64,000 nt of DNA from Amycolatopsis tucumanensis (GCF_021654135.1 NZ_JAKGSD010000010.1:11572-75571), one strand, 5' to 3'. Positions 26,508 to 35,715 are shown, counted from the first letter of the stretch. Numbers and translations are program-made. The notes: generated by a model not told the origin, from the sequence alone.

Positions 26508-27104
26508 ATGAGCAAGGTGTTCAGCAGCCCGACCATCTCGATCGACGGCTTCATGGCCGGTCCCCGCCAGAGCCGCGAGCACGGGCTCGGCGAAGGCGGC
26601 GAGGAGCTGCACCGGTGGATGTTCGAAGCCGCGGAGGAGAACAAGGCCGAGCGTGAAGCGATCCTCGGCCACGGCGCGTACATCATGGGGCGCAACATGT
26701 TCGGCCCGATCCGCGGCGAGTGGGACGACCCCGGCTGGCGCGGCTGGTGGGGCGAGGAGCCGCCGTACCACGCGCCGGTCTTCGTGCTGACCCACTACCC
26801 CCACGAGCCGATCGAGATGACGGGCGGCACGACCTTCCACTTCGTCACCGACGGGATCGAGTCGGCGCTCGACCAGGCGCGCGCCGCCGCGGGCGAGCGG
26901 TCCGTGGCGGTCATGGGCGGCGCGTCGACGATCGACCAGTACCTGCAGGCCGGGCTGATCGACGAGCTGCGGCTGTCCATCGCGCCGACGGTGCTCGGCG
27001 ACGGCGCCCGGCTCTTCGCCGGCGTGACCAGCCTGGACCTCGAGCCCGTCTCGTCGCGCACCACCTCACTGGCCACGCACGTGACCTACCGGGTCCGGCG
27101 CTAG
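26508..27104 (+). CDS. Dihydrofolate reductase/RibD C-terminal family protein
   Basis: A 198-residue protein with a RibD-C/DHFR-like fold: KVFSSPTISIDGFMAGPRQS, IMGRNMFGP, PVFVLTHYPHEP, SVAVMGGASTIDQYLQAGLIDELRLSIAPTVLGDGARLF. It probably uses NAD(P)H; the substrate is unknown and need not be folate or flavin precursors. Ribosome binding site CAGGAG before ATG 26508. It is divergent from the HxlR gene. Its TAG stop overlaps the TAG stop of the convergent PIG-L gene within one CTAG (27101-27104). Confidence 0.88.
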   Translation: MSKVFSSPTISIDGFMAGPRQSREHGLGEGGEELHRWMFEAAEENKAEREAILGHGAYIMGRNMFGPIRGEWDDPGWRGWWGEEPPYHAPVFVLTHYPHEPIEMTGGTTFHFVTDGIESALDQARAAAGERSVAVMGGASTIDQYLQAGLIDELRLSIAPTVLGDGARLFAGVTSLDLEPVSSRTTSLATHVTYRVRR

Positions 27105-27820
27105 ATCGGGAACAGCTCGAACGTGCAGGCCAGCGGCACGCCGAACGACTCACCGGCCATGGCGGCGAACTGGCGCAGGAACGGCTCCGGCTCGGCCATT
27201 TCGCCGCCCAGCGCCGCCAGGTACGCCTTGTGCTCCCGCAGCGAGGCGACCGCCGCGTCGAAGGTGTCGGTGATGTCCACGGCGTGGGTCTGCACCGGCG
27301 AGCCGCACACGGCGACCCACCGCACGCCGCTCCACGGTTCCAGACCGAGGTCGCGGAACAGCCAGCGGTTCGCCGCGTCCCGGACCGCGTCCAGGGTCGC
27401 CACGCCGACGTTGCGGTGGTCGGCCATGTTGTACCCGCCGCCGGGGAAGGACTCGCGGTGGTTGAGCGTCACCACCAGCTCCGGGCGGTGCCGCCGGACC
27501 GCCGCCGCGATGTCCCGCCGCAACGCGATCCCGTTCTCGATCAGGCCGTCCGGGTGGTCCAGGAACTCGACCTCCTCGACCCCGACGACCCTGGCCGCGG
27601 CGAGCTGTTCCTGCGTCCGCAGCGGCCCGGCCTCCTCGGGCGGCATGGTGTCGATCCCGGCCTCGCCGCGTGAGGCGAGCACGTAGACCACCGACTTCCC
27701 CTGCCCGGTCCACCGGGCGATCGCCCCGGCCGCGCCGTACTCCAGGTCGTCCGGGTGCGCGACCACAGCCAGCGCCCGGTCCCAGTCCTCCGGCATCATC
27801 GCCGGTCCCGTGTCGGTCAT
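27101..27820 (-). CDS. PIG-L/LmbE family deacetylase
   Basis: A 239-residue zinc-dependent N-deacetylase-like protein. The zinc motif AHPDDLEYGAAG lies near residues 21-32, with a second ligand His in NMADHRNVG. The family includes MshB (mycothiol synthesis), Mca and deacetylases acting on GlcNAc-type substrates. This shorter protein is closest in style to the generic LmbE group, so the substrate is open. Start ATG 27820. It is divergent from bioF. Confidence 0.9.
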   Translation of the reverse strand: MTDTGPAMMPEDWDRALAVVAHPDDLEYGAAGAIARWTGQGKSVVYVLASRGEAGIDTMPPEEAGPLRTQEQLAAARVVGVEEVEFLDHPDGLIENGIALRRDIAAAVRRHRPELVVTLNHRESFPGGGYNMADHRNVGVATLDAVRDAANRWLFRDLGLEPWSGVRWVAVCGSPVQTHAVDITDTFDAAVASLREHKAYLAALGGEMAEPEPFLRQFAAMAGESFGVPLACTFELFPI

Positions 27821-27865
27821 GGCCCCTCCACTGCCCAGCCGTGGCTCGGTGCGACACTGCGTGAC

Positions 27866-29041
27866 GTGAACCTACCGGCTTCCTCCTCCCCAGAGCAGGT
27901 TTTCGACTGGCTCGACGCCGCCGCCGAGAAGCGCGCGGCGGCCGGGCTGACCCGCCGGCTGCGGCCGCGGGGAGCCTCCTCGACGGAGCTGGACCTCGCC
28001 GGCAACGACTACCTCGGCCTGGCCCGCGACAAGCGCGTCGCCGGTGCCGCCGCGGCCGCCGCGCTCCGCTGGGGCGCCGGCGCCACCGGCTCACGCCTGG
28101 ACACCGGCTCCACCGAGGTGCACACCGAGCTGGAGTACGAGCTCGCGCGCTTCTGCGGCGCACAGGCCGCGCTGGTGTTCTCCTCGGGCTTCACGGCCAA
28201 TCTGGGCGCCGTCACGGCGCTGTCCGGGGCGGAGTCGGCGATCGTCAGCGACAAGCACATCCACACGTCGCTGATCGAGGGCTGCCGCCTGTCCCGCACC
28301 GACGTCGCGGCCATCAGCCACTGCGATCCGGCGGCGATCAAGCACGCGCTGGCGACCCGCCGCAAGCCGCGGGCGCTGGTGGTCACCGACTCGGTGTTCT
28401 CCGTCGACGGCGACCTCGCGCCGCTGCCGGAGCTGTCCCAGGTGTGCCGCGAGCACGGCGCGGCCCTGCTGGTCGACGACGCGCACGGGTTCGGCGTGCT
28501 CGGCGACGGCGGCCGGGGCGCGGTGCACGCCGCCGGGCTGGCCGGTGAGCCGGACGTCGTCACGACCATCTCGCTGTCCAAGGCGCTCGGCGCGCAGGGC
28601 GGCGCCGTCCTCGGGCCGCGCCGGGTGATCCGGCACCTCGTCGACACGGCCCGCAGCTTCATCTTCGACACCGGGCTCGCGCCGGCCAGCGCGGCCGCGG
28701 CGCTGGCCGCGCTCGGGGTGCTCAAGTCCGAGCCCGACCTGCCGGAGAAGGTCCTGACCAACGCGATCACGCTGTCCGCCCAGCTGCGCGCGGCCGGGTT
28801 CCGGGTGAGCAACCCGGAGGCGGCGGTGATCTCGGTTCAGGCGCCCTCCGCCGAATCGGCCGTCGAGTGGGCGGACCGCTGCGCCGAGCAGGGCGTGCGG
28901 GTCGGCTGCTTCCGCCCGCCGTCGGTCCCGGACGGGATTTCGCGGCTGCGCCTGACCGCCCGGGCCGACCTGACGGAGTCCGATGTGGACACCGCGGTGA
29001 AGGTGATCAGCGAATCGGCGCCAGCCGGCGCCGCATCGTGA
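27866..29041 (+). CDS. bioF: 8-amino-7-oxononanoate synthase (BioF-like)
   Basis: A 391-residue alpha-oxoamine synthase using pyridoxal phosphate. Conserved blocks: LDLAGNDYLGLARD, GAGATGSRLDTGSTEVHTELE, FSSGFTANLGAV, LLVDDAHGFGVLG, and the cofactor lysine in TISLSKALGAQGG. It would condense pimeloyl-thioester and alanine in biotin synthesis; 2-amino-3-ketobutyrate ligase is the close alternative family. No other bio genes are nearby. Start GTG at 27866, chosen because upstream codons overlap the PIG-L promoter region. The last 35 bp overlap the convergent acetyltransferase gene. Confidence 0.85.
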   Translation: MNLPASSSPEQVFDWLDAAAEKRAAAGLTRRLRPRGASSTELDLAGNDYLGLARDKRVAGAAAAAALRWGAGATGSRLDTGSTEVHTELEYELARFCGAQAALVFSSGFTANLGAVTALSGAESAIVSDKHIHTSLIEGCRLSRTDVAAISHCDPAAIKHALATRRKPRALVVTDSVFSVDGDLAPLPELSQVCREHGAALLVDDAHGFGVLGDGGRGAVHAAGLAGEPDVVTTISLSKALGAQGGAVLGPRRVIRHLVDTARSFIFDTGLAPASAAAALAALGVLKSEPDLPEKVLTNAITLSAQLRAAGFRVSNPEAAVISVQAPSAESAVEWADRCAEQGVRVGCFRPPSVPDGISRLRLTARADLTESDVDTAVKVISESAPAGAAS

Positions 29042-29453
29042 TGTGCGGGATGCCGTCCTCGTCGAACTCGTCGCCCTCCGCGACGTACCCGAACTTCTCG
29101 TAGAAACCGCGGGCGTAGGTCTGCGCGTCGAGCACGCTGTCCGCGTCGCCGACCGAGATCAGCGCGGCGGTCATCAGGCGGGCGGCGAGGCCCCGGCCCC
29201 TGGCGTGCTTCGCGGTGACGACCCGGCCGATGCGCTGGACGCCGTCCCCGTCGTCGAGCACCCGCAGGTAGGACTCGATGCCGTCGGGCCCGTCGATCCA
29301 GAAGTGGCGGGTCGTCGGGAGCAGGTCACGCCCGTCCAGCTCGGGGTACGGGCAGGTCTGCTCCACGACGAACACCTCCACCCGGAGCCGGAGGATGTCG
29401 TACAGCTGCTGCGTGGTCAGGTCCGGTCCGCGGACGCCTCTGTCGGGGTTCAC
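29007..29453 (-). CDS. GNAT acetyltransferase, ElaA-like
   Basis: A 148-residue single GNAT domain. LTTQQLYDILRLRVEVFVVEQTCPYPELDGRD is the ElaA hallmark, followed by the acetyl-CoA loop GRVVTAKHARGRGLAARLMTAAL and YARGFYEKFGYVAEGDEFDEDGIPHITM. The substrate is unknown. Start GTG at 29453, 10 bp after the stop of the trypsin-like gene on the same strand, so the two are likely co-transcribed. Confidence 0.88.
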   Translation of the reverse strand: MNPDRGVRGPDLTTQQLYDILRLRVEVFVVEQTCPYPELDGRDLLPTTRHFWIDGPDGIESYLRVLDDGDGVQRIGRVVTAKHARGRGLAARLMTAALISVGDADSVLDAQTYARGFYEKFGYVAEGDEFDEDGIPHITMRRRLAPIR

Positions 29454-29463
29454 GGACTCCTGA

Positions 29464-30273
29464 CTACCAGAACACGAGCCGCGACGACTCGGCTTCGCTG
29501 CGAATCTCGTTCACGTAGGTGAGCACGCGGGTGTACACGCCCGGTTTGCCCGCTTGCGCGCACCCGTCGCCCCACGAGACGAGCCCGATGAGGGTGCCGC
29601 CGACGACCAGCGGACCGCCCGAGTCGCCCTGGCAGGCGTCGATCTTGCCGTCCGGGTAACCCGCGCACACCATCGACCGGGAGTCGTAGTTCGAGTAGCT
29701 GGCGCGGCAGCCGGAGTCGCTGAGCAGCGGCACCTCGGCCTTGCGCAGCACGTCCGAGCGGGGGCCGCCGTCGGAGGTGCGGCCCCAGCCCAGCACCGTC
29801 GCCCGGGTGCCCTCGGCGTACAGCGAGTCGTCGCTGGGCAGCTCCACCGGCTGGTACGGCAGGCTCTGCGCGAGCTTGAGGACCGCGACGTCGTCGCCCT
29901 TGCCGGGGTCGGAGAACGAGTCGGGCGTCCACACCTCGCGCACCGACACGGTCTTGCCGTCGTTCGTGCGCTTGTCCGTCCGGCCCGCGACGACCCGCAG
30001 GTCCGCCCGTTTCACGGCGTTGGCGCAGTGCGCCGCGGTGGCCACCGCGGTCGAGCTGACGATGACGCCGCCGCAGAACTGGTTGCCGCTCTTGTCGGTC
30101 AGGTACACCGCGAACGGGTAGCTGCTGGTGGACGCCTCGGTGCCGCCGACGATGTTCGGGCGGGCGCCGGTGCTCGGCATGGCCGCTGCCACCACCGGCA
30201 CGAACGCGGCGGCGGTGATGACCGCCGTCAGCGCCAGGCGGAACTTGCGGTCGCGTCGGCGGTGCTTCGCCAT
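29464..30273 (-). CDS. Secreted trypsin-like serine protease
   Basis: A 269-residue exported chymotrypsin-fold protease. Signal peptide at residues about 1-31 (basic MAKHRRRDRKFR then a hydrophobic stretch). The mature enzyme starts at NIVGGTEASTSSYPF. The triad is visible: His in TAAHC, Asp in GDDVAVLKL, Ser in DACQGDSGGP. The Asp six residues before the catalytic Ser predicts trypsin-like Arg/Lys specificity. Six cysteines could form three disulfides. The residue before IVGG is Asn, so activation by trypsin-type self-cleavage is unlikely. Ribosome binding site GAAGGGAG before ATG 30273. Confidence 0.92.
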   Translation of the reverse strand: MAKHRRRDRKFRLALTAVITAAAFVPVVAAAMPSTGARPNIVGGTEASTSSYPFAVYLTDKSGNQFCGGVIVSSTAVATAAHCANAVKRADLRVVAGRTDKRTNDGKTVSVREVWTPDSFSDPGKGDDVAVLKLAQSLPYQPVELPSDDSLYAEGTRATVLGWGRTSDGGPRSDVLRKAEVPLLSDSGCRASYSNYDSRSMVCAGYPDGKIDACQGDSGGPLVVGGTLIGLVSWGDGCAQAGKPGVYTRVLTYVNEIRSEAESSRLVFW

Positions 30274-30432
30274 GCGCGCGCTCCCTTCGGAAAAGCTCGA
30301 TGTCCCCCGGTGACGCACCCGATCGCCGGAAACGAATTCGGGGCGTGAGATTGCCGCACATACAGTAATCGACAAGGGCCCGGAACCGGTGTCACTGGAT
30401 CGGGTGGACTCCGGCTCTGCGAAGCTGGAGAC

Positions 30433-31278
30433 GTGCGAGGAATCGTGGCGCTCCTGCTGGCGCTCGGGCTCGTGGCGTGCGGCGCCCCACCCGAGCCGCC
30501 GCCCCCGCCTGTGCCCTCGCCGACGGCCCCGGCGGCCACCACCACGACCACGGCGCCGCCGACCACCACCACCTCCGCCGCTCCGCCGTGGACCGTCGGC
30601 GCCACGACGCTGCCCCGTCGCCCGGACGGTTTCGGCGAGATCCGGCCGACCCCGGCGGTGCTGCGCGACCGCCGCCTGCCGACGCGGGACTTCCTGCCGC
30701 CGCCCGCGGACGGCCGCTACGCGTCGACAGTCAGCGCGGTCCCGGCCGACGTGCTGGCCCGCAGCACCTGGCAGCCCGCGTGCCCGGTGGCGGTGTCCGC
30801 GCTGCGGTACCTGACGATGTCGTTCTGGGGCTTCGACGGGAAGCCGCACACCGGCGAGATGCTCGTCGGCGCCTCCGTCGCCGAGGACGTGACCCGGGTG
30901 TTCGGGCAGCTGTTCGCGGCGCGATTCCCGATCGAGGAGATGCGGGTCACCTCGCCTGCCGAACTCGACGCCCCGCCGACCGGGGACGGCAACAACACCA
31001 GCGCCTTCGTGTGCCGCCCGGTGCGCGGTCAGACGAACTGGTCGGCGCACGCGTACGGTCTGGCGATCGACCTGAACCCGTTCTGCAACCCCTACACCAA
31101 GGGCGACGTGGTGCTGCCGGAACTCGCCTCGGCGTACCTGGACCGCTCGTGGGTGCGGCCGGGCATGGTGGAGGCGGGCGACGCGACCGTGCGGGCGTTC
31201 GCCGCGGTCGGCTGGGACTGGGGCGGGGCTTGGCGGGAGCCGGTGGACAGGATGCATTTCACGGCGACCGGCGGGTAG
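30433..31278 (+). CDS. M15 family D,D-carboxypeptidase-like lipoprotein
   Basis: A 281-residue exported protein. The signal ends in a lipobox LVAC (Cys16), so it is membrane-anchored. A Pro/Thr-rich linker spans residues about 19-55. The C-terminal M15 (VanY/peptidase M15C) domain has the zinc motif SAHAYGLAIDLNPF (His and Asp ligands) and a third ligand in RMHFT. It is predicted to trim peptidoglycan stem peptides outside the membrane. Start GTG 30433. It is divergent from the trypsin-like gene; the 160-bp gap holds both promoters but I cannot place them confidently. Confidence 0.88.
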   Translation: MRGIVALLLALGLVACGAPPEPPPPPVPSPTAPAATTTTTAPPTTTTSAAPPWTVGATTLPRRPDGFGEIRPTPAVLRDRRLPTRDFLPPPADGRYASTVSAVPADVLARSTWQPACPVAVSALRYLTMSFWGFDGKPHTGEMLVGASVAEDVTRVFGQLFAARFPIEEMRVTSPAELDAPPTGDGNNTSAFVCRPVRGQTNWSAHAYGLAIDLNPFCNPYTKGDVVLPELASAYLDRSWVRPGMVEAGDATVRAFAAVGWDWGGAWREPVDRMHFTATGG

Positions 31279-31342
31279 GAACGGGAACAGATTTCGGGTC
31301 CGGCCCGGTTGTACGGGTGCGGACTGCTTGGGAGGTAATCAC

Positions 31343-32734
31343 GTGCCCCACTACGACCTGGTGATCGTCGGAACCGGCTCGGGGAACTCGATCCTCGATC
31401 CCCGTTTCGCGGGCTGGAAGACGGCGATCGTGGAGAAGGGCGTGTTCGGCGGCACGTGCCTGAACGTCGGGTGCATCCCGACGAAGATGTTCGTGCACGC
31501 AGCGGACGTCGCCGCGACGCCGTCGGTGGCCGGCCGGTTCGGCGTCGACGAGACGCTGGACAAGGTGCGCTGGACCGACGTGCGCGACCGGATCTTCGGC
31601 CGCATCGACCCGATCGCCGAGGGCGGGCGCGAGTACCGGAAGAGCCACGAGGACAACGCCGGCGTCACCGTCTACGAGGGCCAGGGGCGGTTCACCGGGC
31701 ACAAGGAGCTGACGGTGTCGTTCGCGGACGGGCGGCCGGACGAGGTCGTCACCGCGGACAAGTTCGTGCTCGCCGCGGGCGGCCGGCCGGTGGTGCCGGA
31801 CCTGCCCGGCCTCGAGGACGTCCGCTACCACACGTCGGACACGGTGATGCGGCTCGACGCGCTGCCCGCGCGGATGGTGCTCATCGGCAGCGGGTTCATC
31901 GCCGCGGAGTTCGCGCACGTGTTCCGCTCGTTCGGGGTCGAGGTCACGCTGGTGGCCCGGTCCGGCGCGTTGCTGCGCGGCGAGGACTTCGACATCAGTG
32001 AGCGGTTCACCGAGCTGGCGGCGCAGCGGTTCGACGTGCGGCTCAACCGGAAGGCCGTGCGGGTGCGGTCGTCGGGCACGGGTGTCGCGGTGGAGCTGGA
32101 GGGGCCGTCGGGCGCCGAGACCGTCGAGGCGGACGAGCTGCTGATCGCCGTCGGGCGCCGGCCGAACACCGACCTGCTGGACGTGGCCGCGACGGGCGTG
32201 ACGACGACCGAGGCGGGGCACGTCGTGGTCGACGACCACCAGCAGACCGCGGTCGAGGGCATCTACGCGCTGGGCGACATCTCGTCGCCGTACGAGCTGA
32301 AGCACGTCGCGAACCACGAGGCGCGGGTCGTGCAGCACAACCTGCTGAACCCGGAGTCGCCGATGACGGCCGACCACCGGTTCGTGCCGCACGCGGTGTT
32401 CACTTCGCCGCAGATCGCCTCGGTGGGCCTGACCGAGCAGGAGGCGCAGGCGCGGGGCGTGCCGTACGTGACGTCCAAACAGGATTATGCGGGCATCGCG
32501 TACGGCTGGGCGATGGAGGACACCAGCGGTTTCGCGAAGCTGCTGGCCGATCCGTCGACCGGGCAGCTGATCGGTGCACACATCATCGGCCCGCAGGCGC
32601 CGACGGTGATCCAGCCGCTGATCCAGGCGATGAGCTTCGGCCTCGACGCGAAGTCCATGGCGCGCGGCCAGTACTGGATCCACCCGGCGATGCCCGAGCT
32701 GATCGAGAACGCGCTGCTCAACCTGCCGCTCTGA
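31343..32734 (+). CDS. mtr: Mycothione reductase
   Basis: A 463-residue pyridine nucleotide-disulfide oxidoreductase. The redox-active disulfide is in GGTCLNVGCIPTKM, FAD site YDLVIVGTGSGNSI, NADPH site MVLIGSGFIAAEFAHVFRSFG, and the C-terminal dimer motif GQYWIHPAMPELIENALL contains the catalytic His. It reduces mycothiol disulfide (MSSM) and so keeps the actinobacterial thiol pool reduced; its presence marks a mycothiol producer. The start is GTG 31343, decided by GGAGGT at 31331-31336; the in-frame ATG at 31328 has none. A hairpin terminator follows. Confidence 0.95.
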   Translation: MPHYDLVIVGTGSGNSILDPRFAGWKTAIVEKGVFGGTCLNVGCIPTKMFVHAADVAATPSVAGRFGVDETLDKVRWTDVRDRIFGRIDPIAEGGREYRKSHEDNAGVTVYEGQGRFTGHKELTVSFADGRPDEVVTADKFVLAAGGRPVVPDLPGLEDVRYHTSDTVMRLDALPARMVLIGSGFIAAEFAHVFRSFGVEVTLVARSGALLRGEDFDISERFTELAAQRFDVRLNRKAVRVRSSGTGVAVELEGPSGAETVEADELLIAVGRRPNTDLLDVAATGVTTTEAGHVVVDDHQQTAVEGIYALGDISSPYELKHVANHEARVVQHNLLNPESPMTADHRFVPHAVFTSPQIASVGLTEQEAQARGVPYVTSKQDYAGIAYGWAMEDTSGFAKLLADPSTGQLIGAHIIGPQAPTVIQPLIQAMSFGLDAKSMARGQYWIHPAMPELIENALLNLPL

Positions 32735-32742
32735 GCAGGCGT

Positions 32743-32773
32743 CCGGCGCACTTCCCCGACGGAAGTGCGCCGG
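32743..32773 (+). terminator. Perfect 13-bp hairpin after mtr
   Basis: CCGGCGCACTTCC (32743-32755) pairs perfectly with GGAAGTGCGCCGG (32761-32773), loop CCGAC. There is no U-tract. It starts 8 bp after the mtr stop. Confidence 0.75.
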
Positions 32774-32778
32774 CGCGG

Positions 32779-32912
32779 TCAGACGTAGCGCGGCCGGTCA
32801 GCGAGACGTGCAGGCATCGGCTATCACCGAGGTGTCCCGGTAGAACGGATGCACCTCGGCGATCCGCCCGTGCTCGGCCGGGCGCTGGCGGGAATCAGAC
32901 GTAGCGCGGCCG
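32779..32912. repeat. 18-bp direct duplication of the MFS gene 3' end
   Basis: TCAGACGTAGCGCGGCCG occurs at 32779-32796 and again at 32895-32912, where it encodes the last codons and stop of the MFS gene. The 98 bp between contain, on the minus strand, an open tail ending AEVHPFYRDTSVIADACTSR and a TGA. That may be a relic of another gene end; no function is assigned. Confidence 0.7.
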
Positions 32913-34109
32913 CCCCGCGAAGAAGCCGAACACCATCTGCCCCACGACCACGGCCAGCAGCATCGCGAACGGCACGCTCCACCCGTGCGTCACGTCGTGC
33001 AGCAGGCCGAACAGGAACGGGCCCACCGCGGCCAGCAGGTAGCCGATCCCCTGCGCCATCGCGGACAGCTTCGCCGTCTCCGCACCCGTGCGGGCGCGCA
33101 GCGCGATCGTGGTCAGCGCGAGCGAGAACACGGCCATCCCGATGCCCAGGAAGATCGACCACAGCAGCGGCGCGGCCTCCGGCGCGACCATCAGGCCGGT
33201 CACGCCCGCGATCCCGAACACGCCGAGCAGCAGGATCCACCCGCTCTGGCTGCCCCGCTTCGCGGCCAGCGGCGGCACGATCAGGCTCACCGGCAGGCCG
33301 AGCAGCGACACCAGGCCCATCAGCAGGCCCGCGTCGGCGCGGCTGACGCCCGCGTCCATCAGCACCTGCGGCAGCCAGCCCATCACGATGTAGGCCAGGC
33401 AGGCCTGCAGGCCGAAGAAGATCGTCACGACCCACGCCAGCGGGCTGCGGAACAGCGAGCGCGCGGCAGTCGCGTTCTCACCGGACGTCGGGCCGCCGGG
33501 CCGGGTGCGCGCGGCGGCCAGCCACAGCACGAGCGCCGCCACGGCCAGCGCCGCCCAGCTGCCGAGCCCGGGGCGCCACCCGCCGAACGCGCTGTCCAGC
33601 GGCGGCGTCAGCGCGGAGCCGAGCGCGCCGCCGGCCTGCAGCGCGCCGGTGTAGAGGCCGGTCATCAGGCCGATCCGCGTCGCGAAGGACTCCTTGACCA
33701 CGACCGGGATCAGCACGTTCGCCAGCGCGATTCCCGCGGTGCCGATCAGCGTCCCGCCCAGCACCACCAGCGGCCCGTCGAGCACCCGCAGCACCAGGCC
33801 GCCGGCCAGCAACGCGAGCGCGAGCGCCACGGCCACCGCGATGCCCAGTCGGCGGGCGACCACCGGCGCGGTCAGGCCGGCGAGCGCGAAGCACAGGCCG
33901 GGCGCGGTCGTCAGCGCACCGGCCCACGTCGCGGACGCCCCCAGCGTGTCGCGCATCTCGTCGAGCACCGCGCCGACGCTGGTCACCGCCGGCCGCAGGT
34001 TCAGCGCGGCGAGCAGAACCGCCACGCCGAGCAACCCGGTGCCGATGAGCACGCGGGACGCGGGGACGCGCGTCTTCTCCTGCACCGATGCCTCATCATT
34101 GACCGTCAC
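32895..34109 (-). CDS. MFS transporter, CynX/NimT-like
   Basis: A 404-residue protein with about 12 membrane segments. It starts MTVNDEASVQEKT, then LLAALNLRPAVTSVGAVLDEMRDTLGAS, the typical opening of cyanate/nitroimidazole-type transporters (CynX family). Substrate unknown. GTG 34109 is the chosen start, with a CATACT hexamer ending 7 nt upstream (possibly leaderless). It is divergent from a GntR-type regulator, which probably controls it. The 3' end is duplicated downstream. Confidence 0.88.
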   Translation of the reverse strand: MTVNDEASVQEKTRVPASRVLIGTGLLGVAVLLAALNLRPAVTSVGAVLDEMRDTLGASATWAGALTTAPGLCFALAGLTAPVVARRLGIAVAVALALALLAGGLVLRVLDGPLVVLGGTLIGTAGIALANVLIPVVVKESFATRIGLMTGLYTGALQAGGALGSALTPPLDSAFGGWRPGLGSWAALAVAALVLWLAAARTRPGGPTSGENATAARSLFRSPLAWVVTIFFGLQACLAYIVMGWLPQVLMDAGVSRADAGLLMGLVSLLGLPVSLIVPPLAAKRGSQSGWILLLGVFGIAGVTGLMVAPEAAPLLWSIFLGIGMAVFSLALTTIALRARTGAETAKLSAMAQGIGYLLAAVGPFLFGLLHDVTHGWSVPFAMLLAVVVGQMVFGFFAGRPRYV

Positions 34110-34157
34110 AGAGGCTAGTATGACAAACGTAGGATGATCGGGTGAAGGGATATCCCC
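34110..34157. promoter_or_regulatory. Divergent promoter region between MFS and GntR genes
   Basis: A short, relatively AT-rich segment with TAGTAT on the plus strand (34116-34121) overlapping CATACT on the minus strand (34117-34122). Shared -10 elements and a GntR operator are plausible; no clean palindrome was found. GAAGGGA before GTG 34158 serves the regulator. Confidence 0.35.
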
Positions 34158-34826
34158 GTGCCACTCGCCACGACCCGCCGGACCGGTCTCGTCGACCAGG
34201 TGATCGGGCAGCTCAGGGACGCCATCGCGCAGGGCGAATGGCCGATCGGGCAACGGATACCCACTGAGGCGGCGCTCGCCGAGAGCCTCGGTGTGGGACG
34301 CAACACGGTCCGCGAAGCCGTGCGCGCGCTCGCGCACAGCGGCCTGCTGGAGGTGCGCCAGGGCGACGGCACCTACGTGCGCGCGACCAGTGAGGTGTCC
34401 GGCGCGATCCGCCGGCTCTGCGGCTCGGAGCTGCGCGAGGTGCTCGGCGTGCGGCGGGCGCTGGAAGTCGAGGCAGCGCGGCTGGCGGCGACCGTCCGCA
34501 CCGAAGAGGAGCTGGCGGCCATCACGGAACTGCTGGACCGGCGCGACGCGGCCTACCGCGTCGAGGAGATCGAGACGTACGTGCGCGCCGACACCGAGTT
34601 CCACCTCGCTGTCGTGCGCGCCGCCCACAACGAGCTGCTCACCGAGCTCTACCGCGGCATCCTGGAGGCCGTGACCGCGAGTGTCGCGGCCACGACGGAC
34701 ACCCGCCTGCCGGAGTCGGAGGCGATCGGCCACCGCGGCCTGCTGGAGGCCATCGCGGCGCGTGACGCCGAGCGCGCGATGGCCGAGGCCGCGGGTTTCC
34801 TGGACTCCCTGATCAGGGAAGCGTGA
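34158..34826 (+). CDS. GntR family (FadR subfamily) regulator
   Basis: A 222-residue repressor. N-terminal winged helix [26 protein letters not shown] then [38 protein letters not shown]-terminal FCD effector domain with metal-site residues ([24 protein letters not shown]). The ligand is probably a small carboxylate, not identified. It is divergent from the CynX-like transporter gene. Its last 14 bp overlap the end of map tail to tail. Confidence 0.92.
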   Translation: MPLATTRRTGLVDQVIGQLRDAIAQGEWPIGQRIPTEAALAESLGVGRNTVREAVRALAHSGLLEVRQGDGTYVRATSEVSGAIRRLCGSELREVLGVRRALEVEAARLAATVRTEEELAAITELLDRRDAAYRVEEIETYVRADTEFHLAVVRAAHNELLTELYRGILEAVTASVAATTDTRLPESEAIGHRGLLEAIAARDAERAMAEAAGFLDSLIREA

Positions 34827-35670
34827 GGATCTCCGCGCCGGTCGCGGTCACCACCAGGGTGTGCTCGAACTGGGCCGTCCAGCTCTTGTCCTTGGTGGTG
34901 ACCGTCCAGTCGTCGTCCCAGATGTCGTAGTCGATGGAGCCCAGGGTGATCATCGGCTCGATCGTGAAGGTCATGCCCTCCTCGATCACCGTGGTCACCG
35001 ACGGGTCCTCGTAGTGCAGCACGGTCGGCGCGGTGTGGAAGGACGGGCCGACGCCGTGGCCGGTGAAGTCCCGCACCACGCCGTAGCCGAAGCGCTTGGC
35101 GTAGGACTCGATGACGCGGCCGATCACGTTCAGCTGGCGTCCCGGCCGCACGGCCTTGATCGCGCGCATCGTCGCCTCGTGGGTGCGCTCGACCAGCAGC
35201 CGCACCTCCTCCGAGACGTCACCGGCGCAGAACGTGGCGTTCGTGTCGCCGTGCACGCCGCCGATGTAGGCGGTGACGTCGATGTTGCAGATGTCGCCGT
35301 CCTGGATCACCGTCGAGTCCGGGATGCCGTGGCAGATGACCTCGTTGAGCGAGGTGCAGCAGGACTTCGGGAAGCCGCGGTAGCCCAGGGTCGACGGGTA
35401 GGCGTGGTGGTCGAGCAGGAACTCGTGCACCACCTTGTCGACGTCGTCGGTGGTGTTGCCCGGCTTGACGGCCTTGCCGCCCTCCTCCAGAGCCTGCGCC
35501 GCGATCTTGCCGGCCACCCGCATGGCCTCGATGACCTCGGGCGTGCGCACCCCGTTGCCGGTGTCCCGCTTCGGCGCCGGCTTGTCCACGTATTCGGGGC
35601 GCGGAATGCTGGCTGGCACGGGGCGGCGCGGCGTCTGGACGCCAGGGGTCAACGGAGCACGCTGGGACAT
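34813..35670 (-). CDS. map: Methionine aminopeptidase type I (MapB-like)
   Basis: A 285-residue metalloprotease that removes the initiator Met. Metal ligands and catalytic residues are visible in the conserved blocks: [27 protein letters not shown] (two Asp), [13 protein letters not shown] (His), [10 protein letters not shown] (Glu) and [10 protein letters not shown] (Glu). The N-terminal extension of about 40 residues with PxxP motifs ([20 protein letters not shown]) is typical of the mycobacterial type Ic enzyme and may bind the ribosome. Start ATG 35670. It lies downstream of the DUF4081 acetyltransferase on the same strand. Confidence 0.95.
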   Translation of the reverse strand: MSQRAPLTPGVQTPRRPVPASIPRPEYVDKPAPKRDTGNGVRTPEVIEAMRVAGKIAAQALEEGGKAVKPGNTTDDVDKVVHEFLLDHHAYPSTLGYRGFPKSCCTSLNEVICHGIPDSTVIQDGDICNIDVTAYIGGVHGDTNATFCAGDVSEEVRLLVERTHEATMRAIKAVRPGRQLNVIGRVIESYAKRFGYGVVRDFTGHGVGPSFHTAPTVLHYEDPSVTTVIEEGMTFTIEPMITLGSIDYDIWDDDWTVTTKDKSWTAQFEHTLVVTATGAEILTLP

Positions 35671-35715
35671 GACTCCACCCTACGACCCCCGCGGGCGGCG
35701 CGGCCGTGAGCCCGG

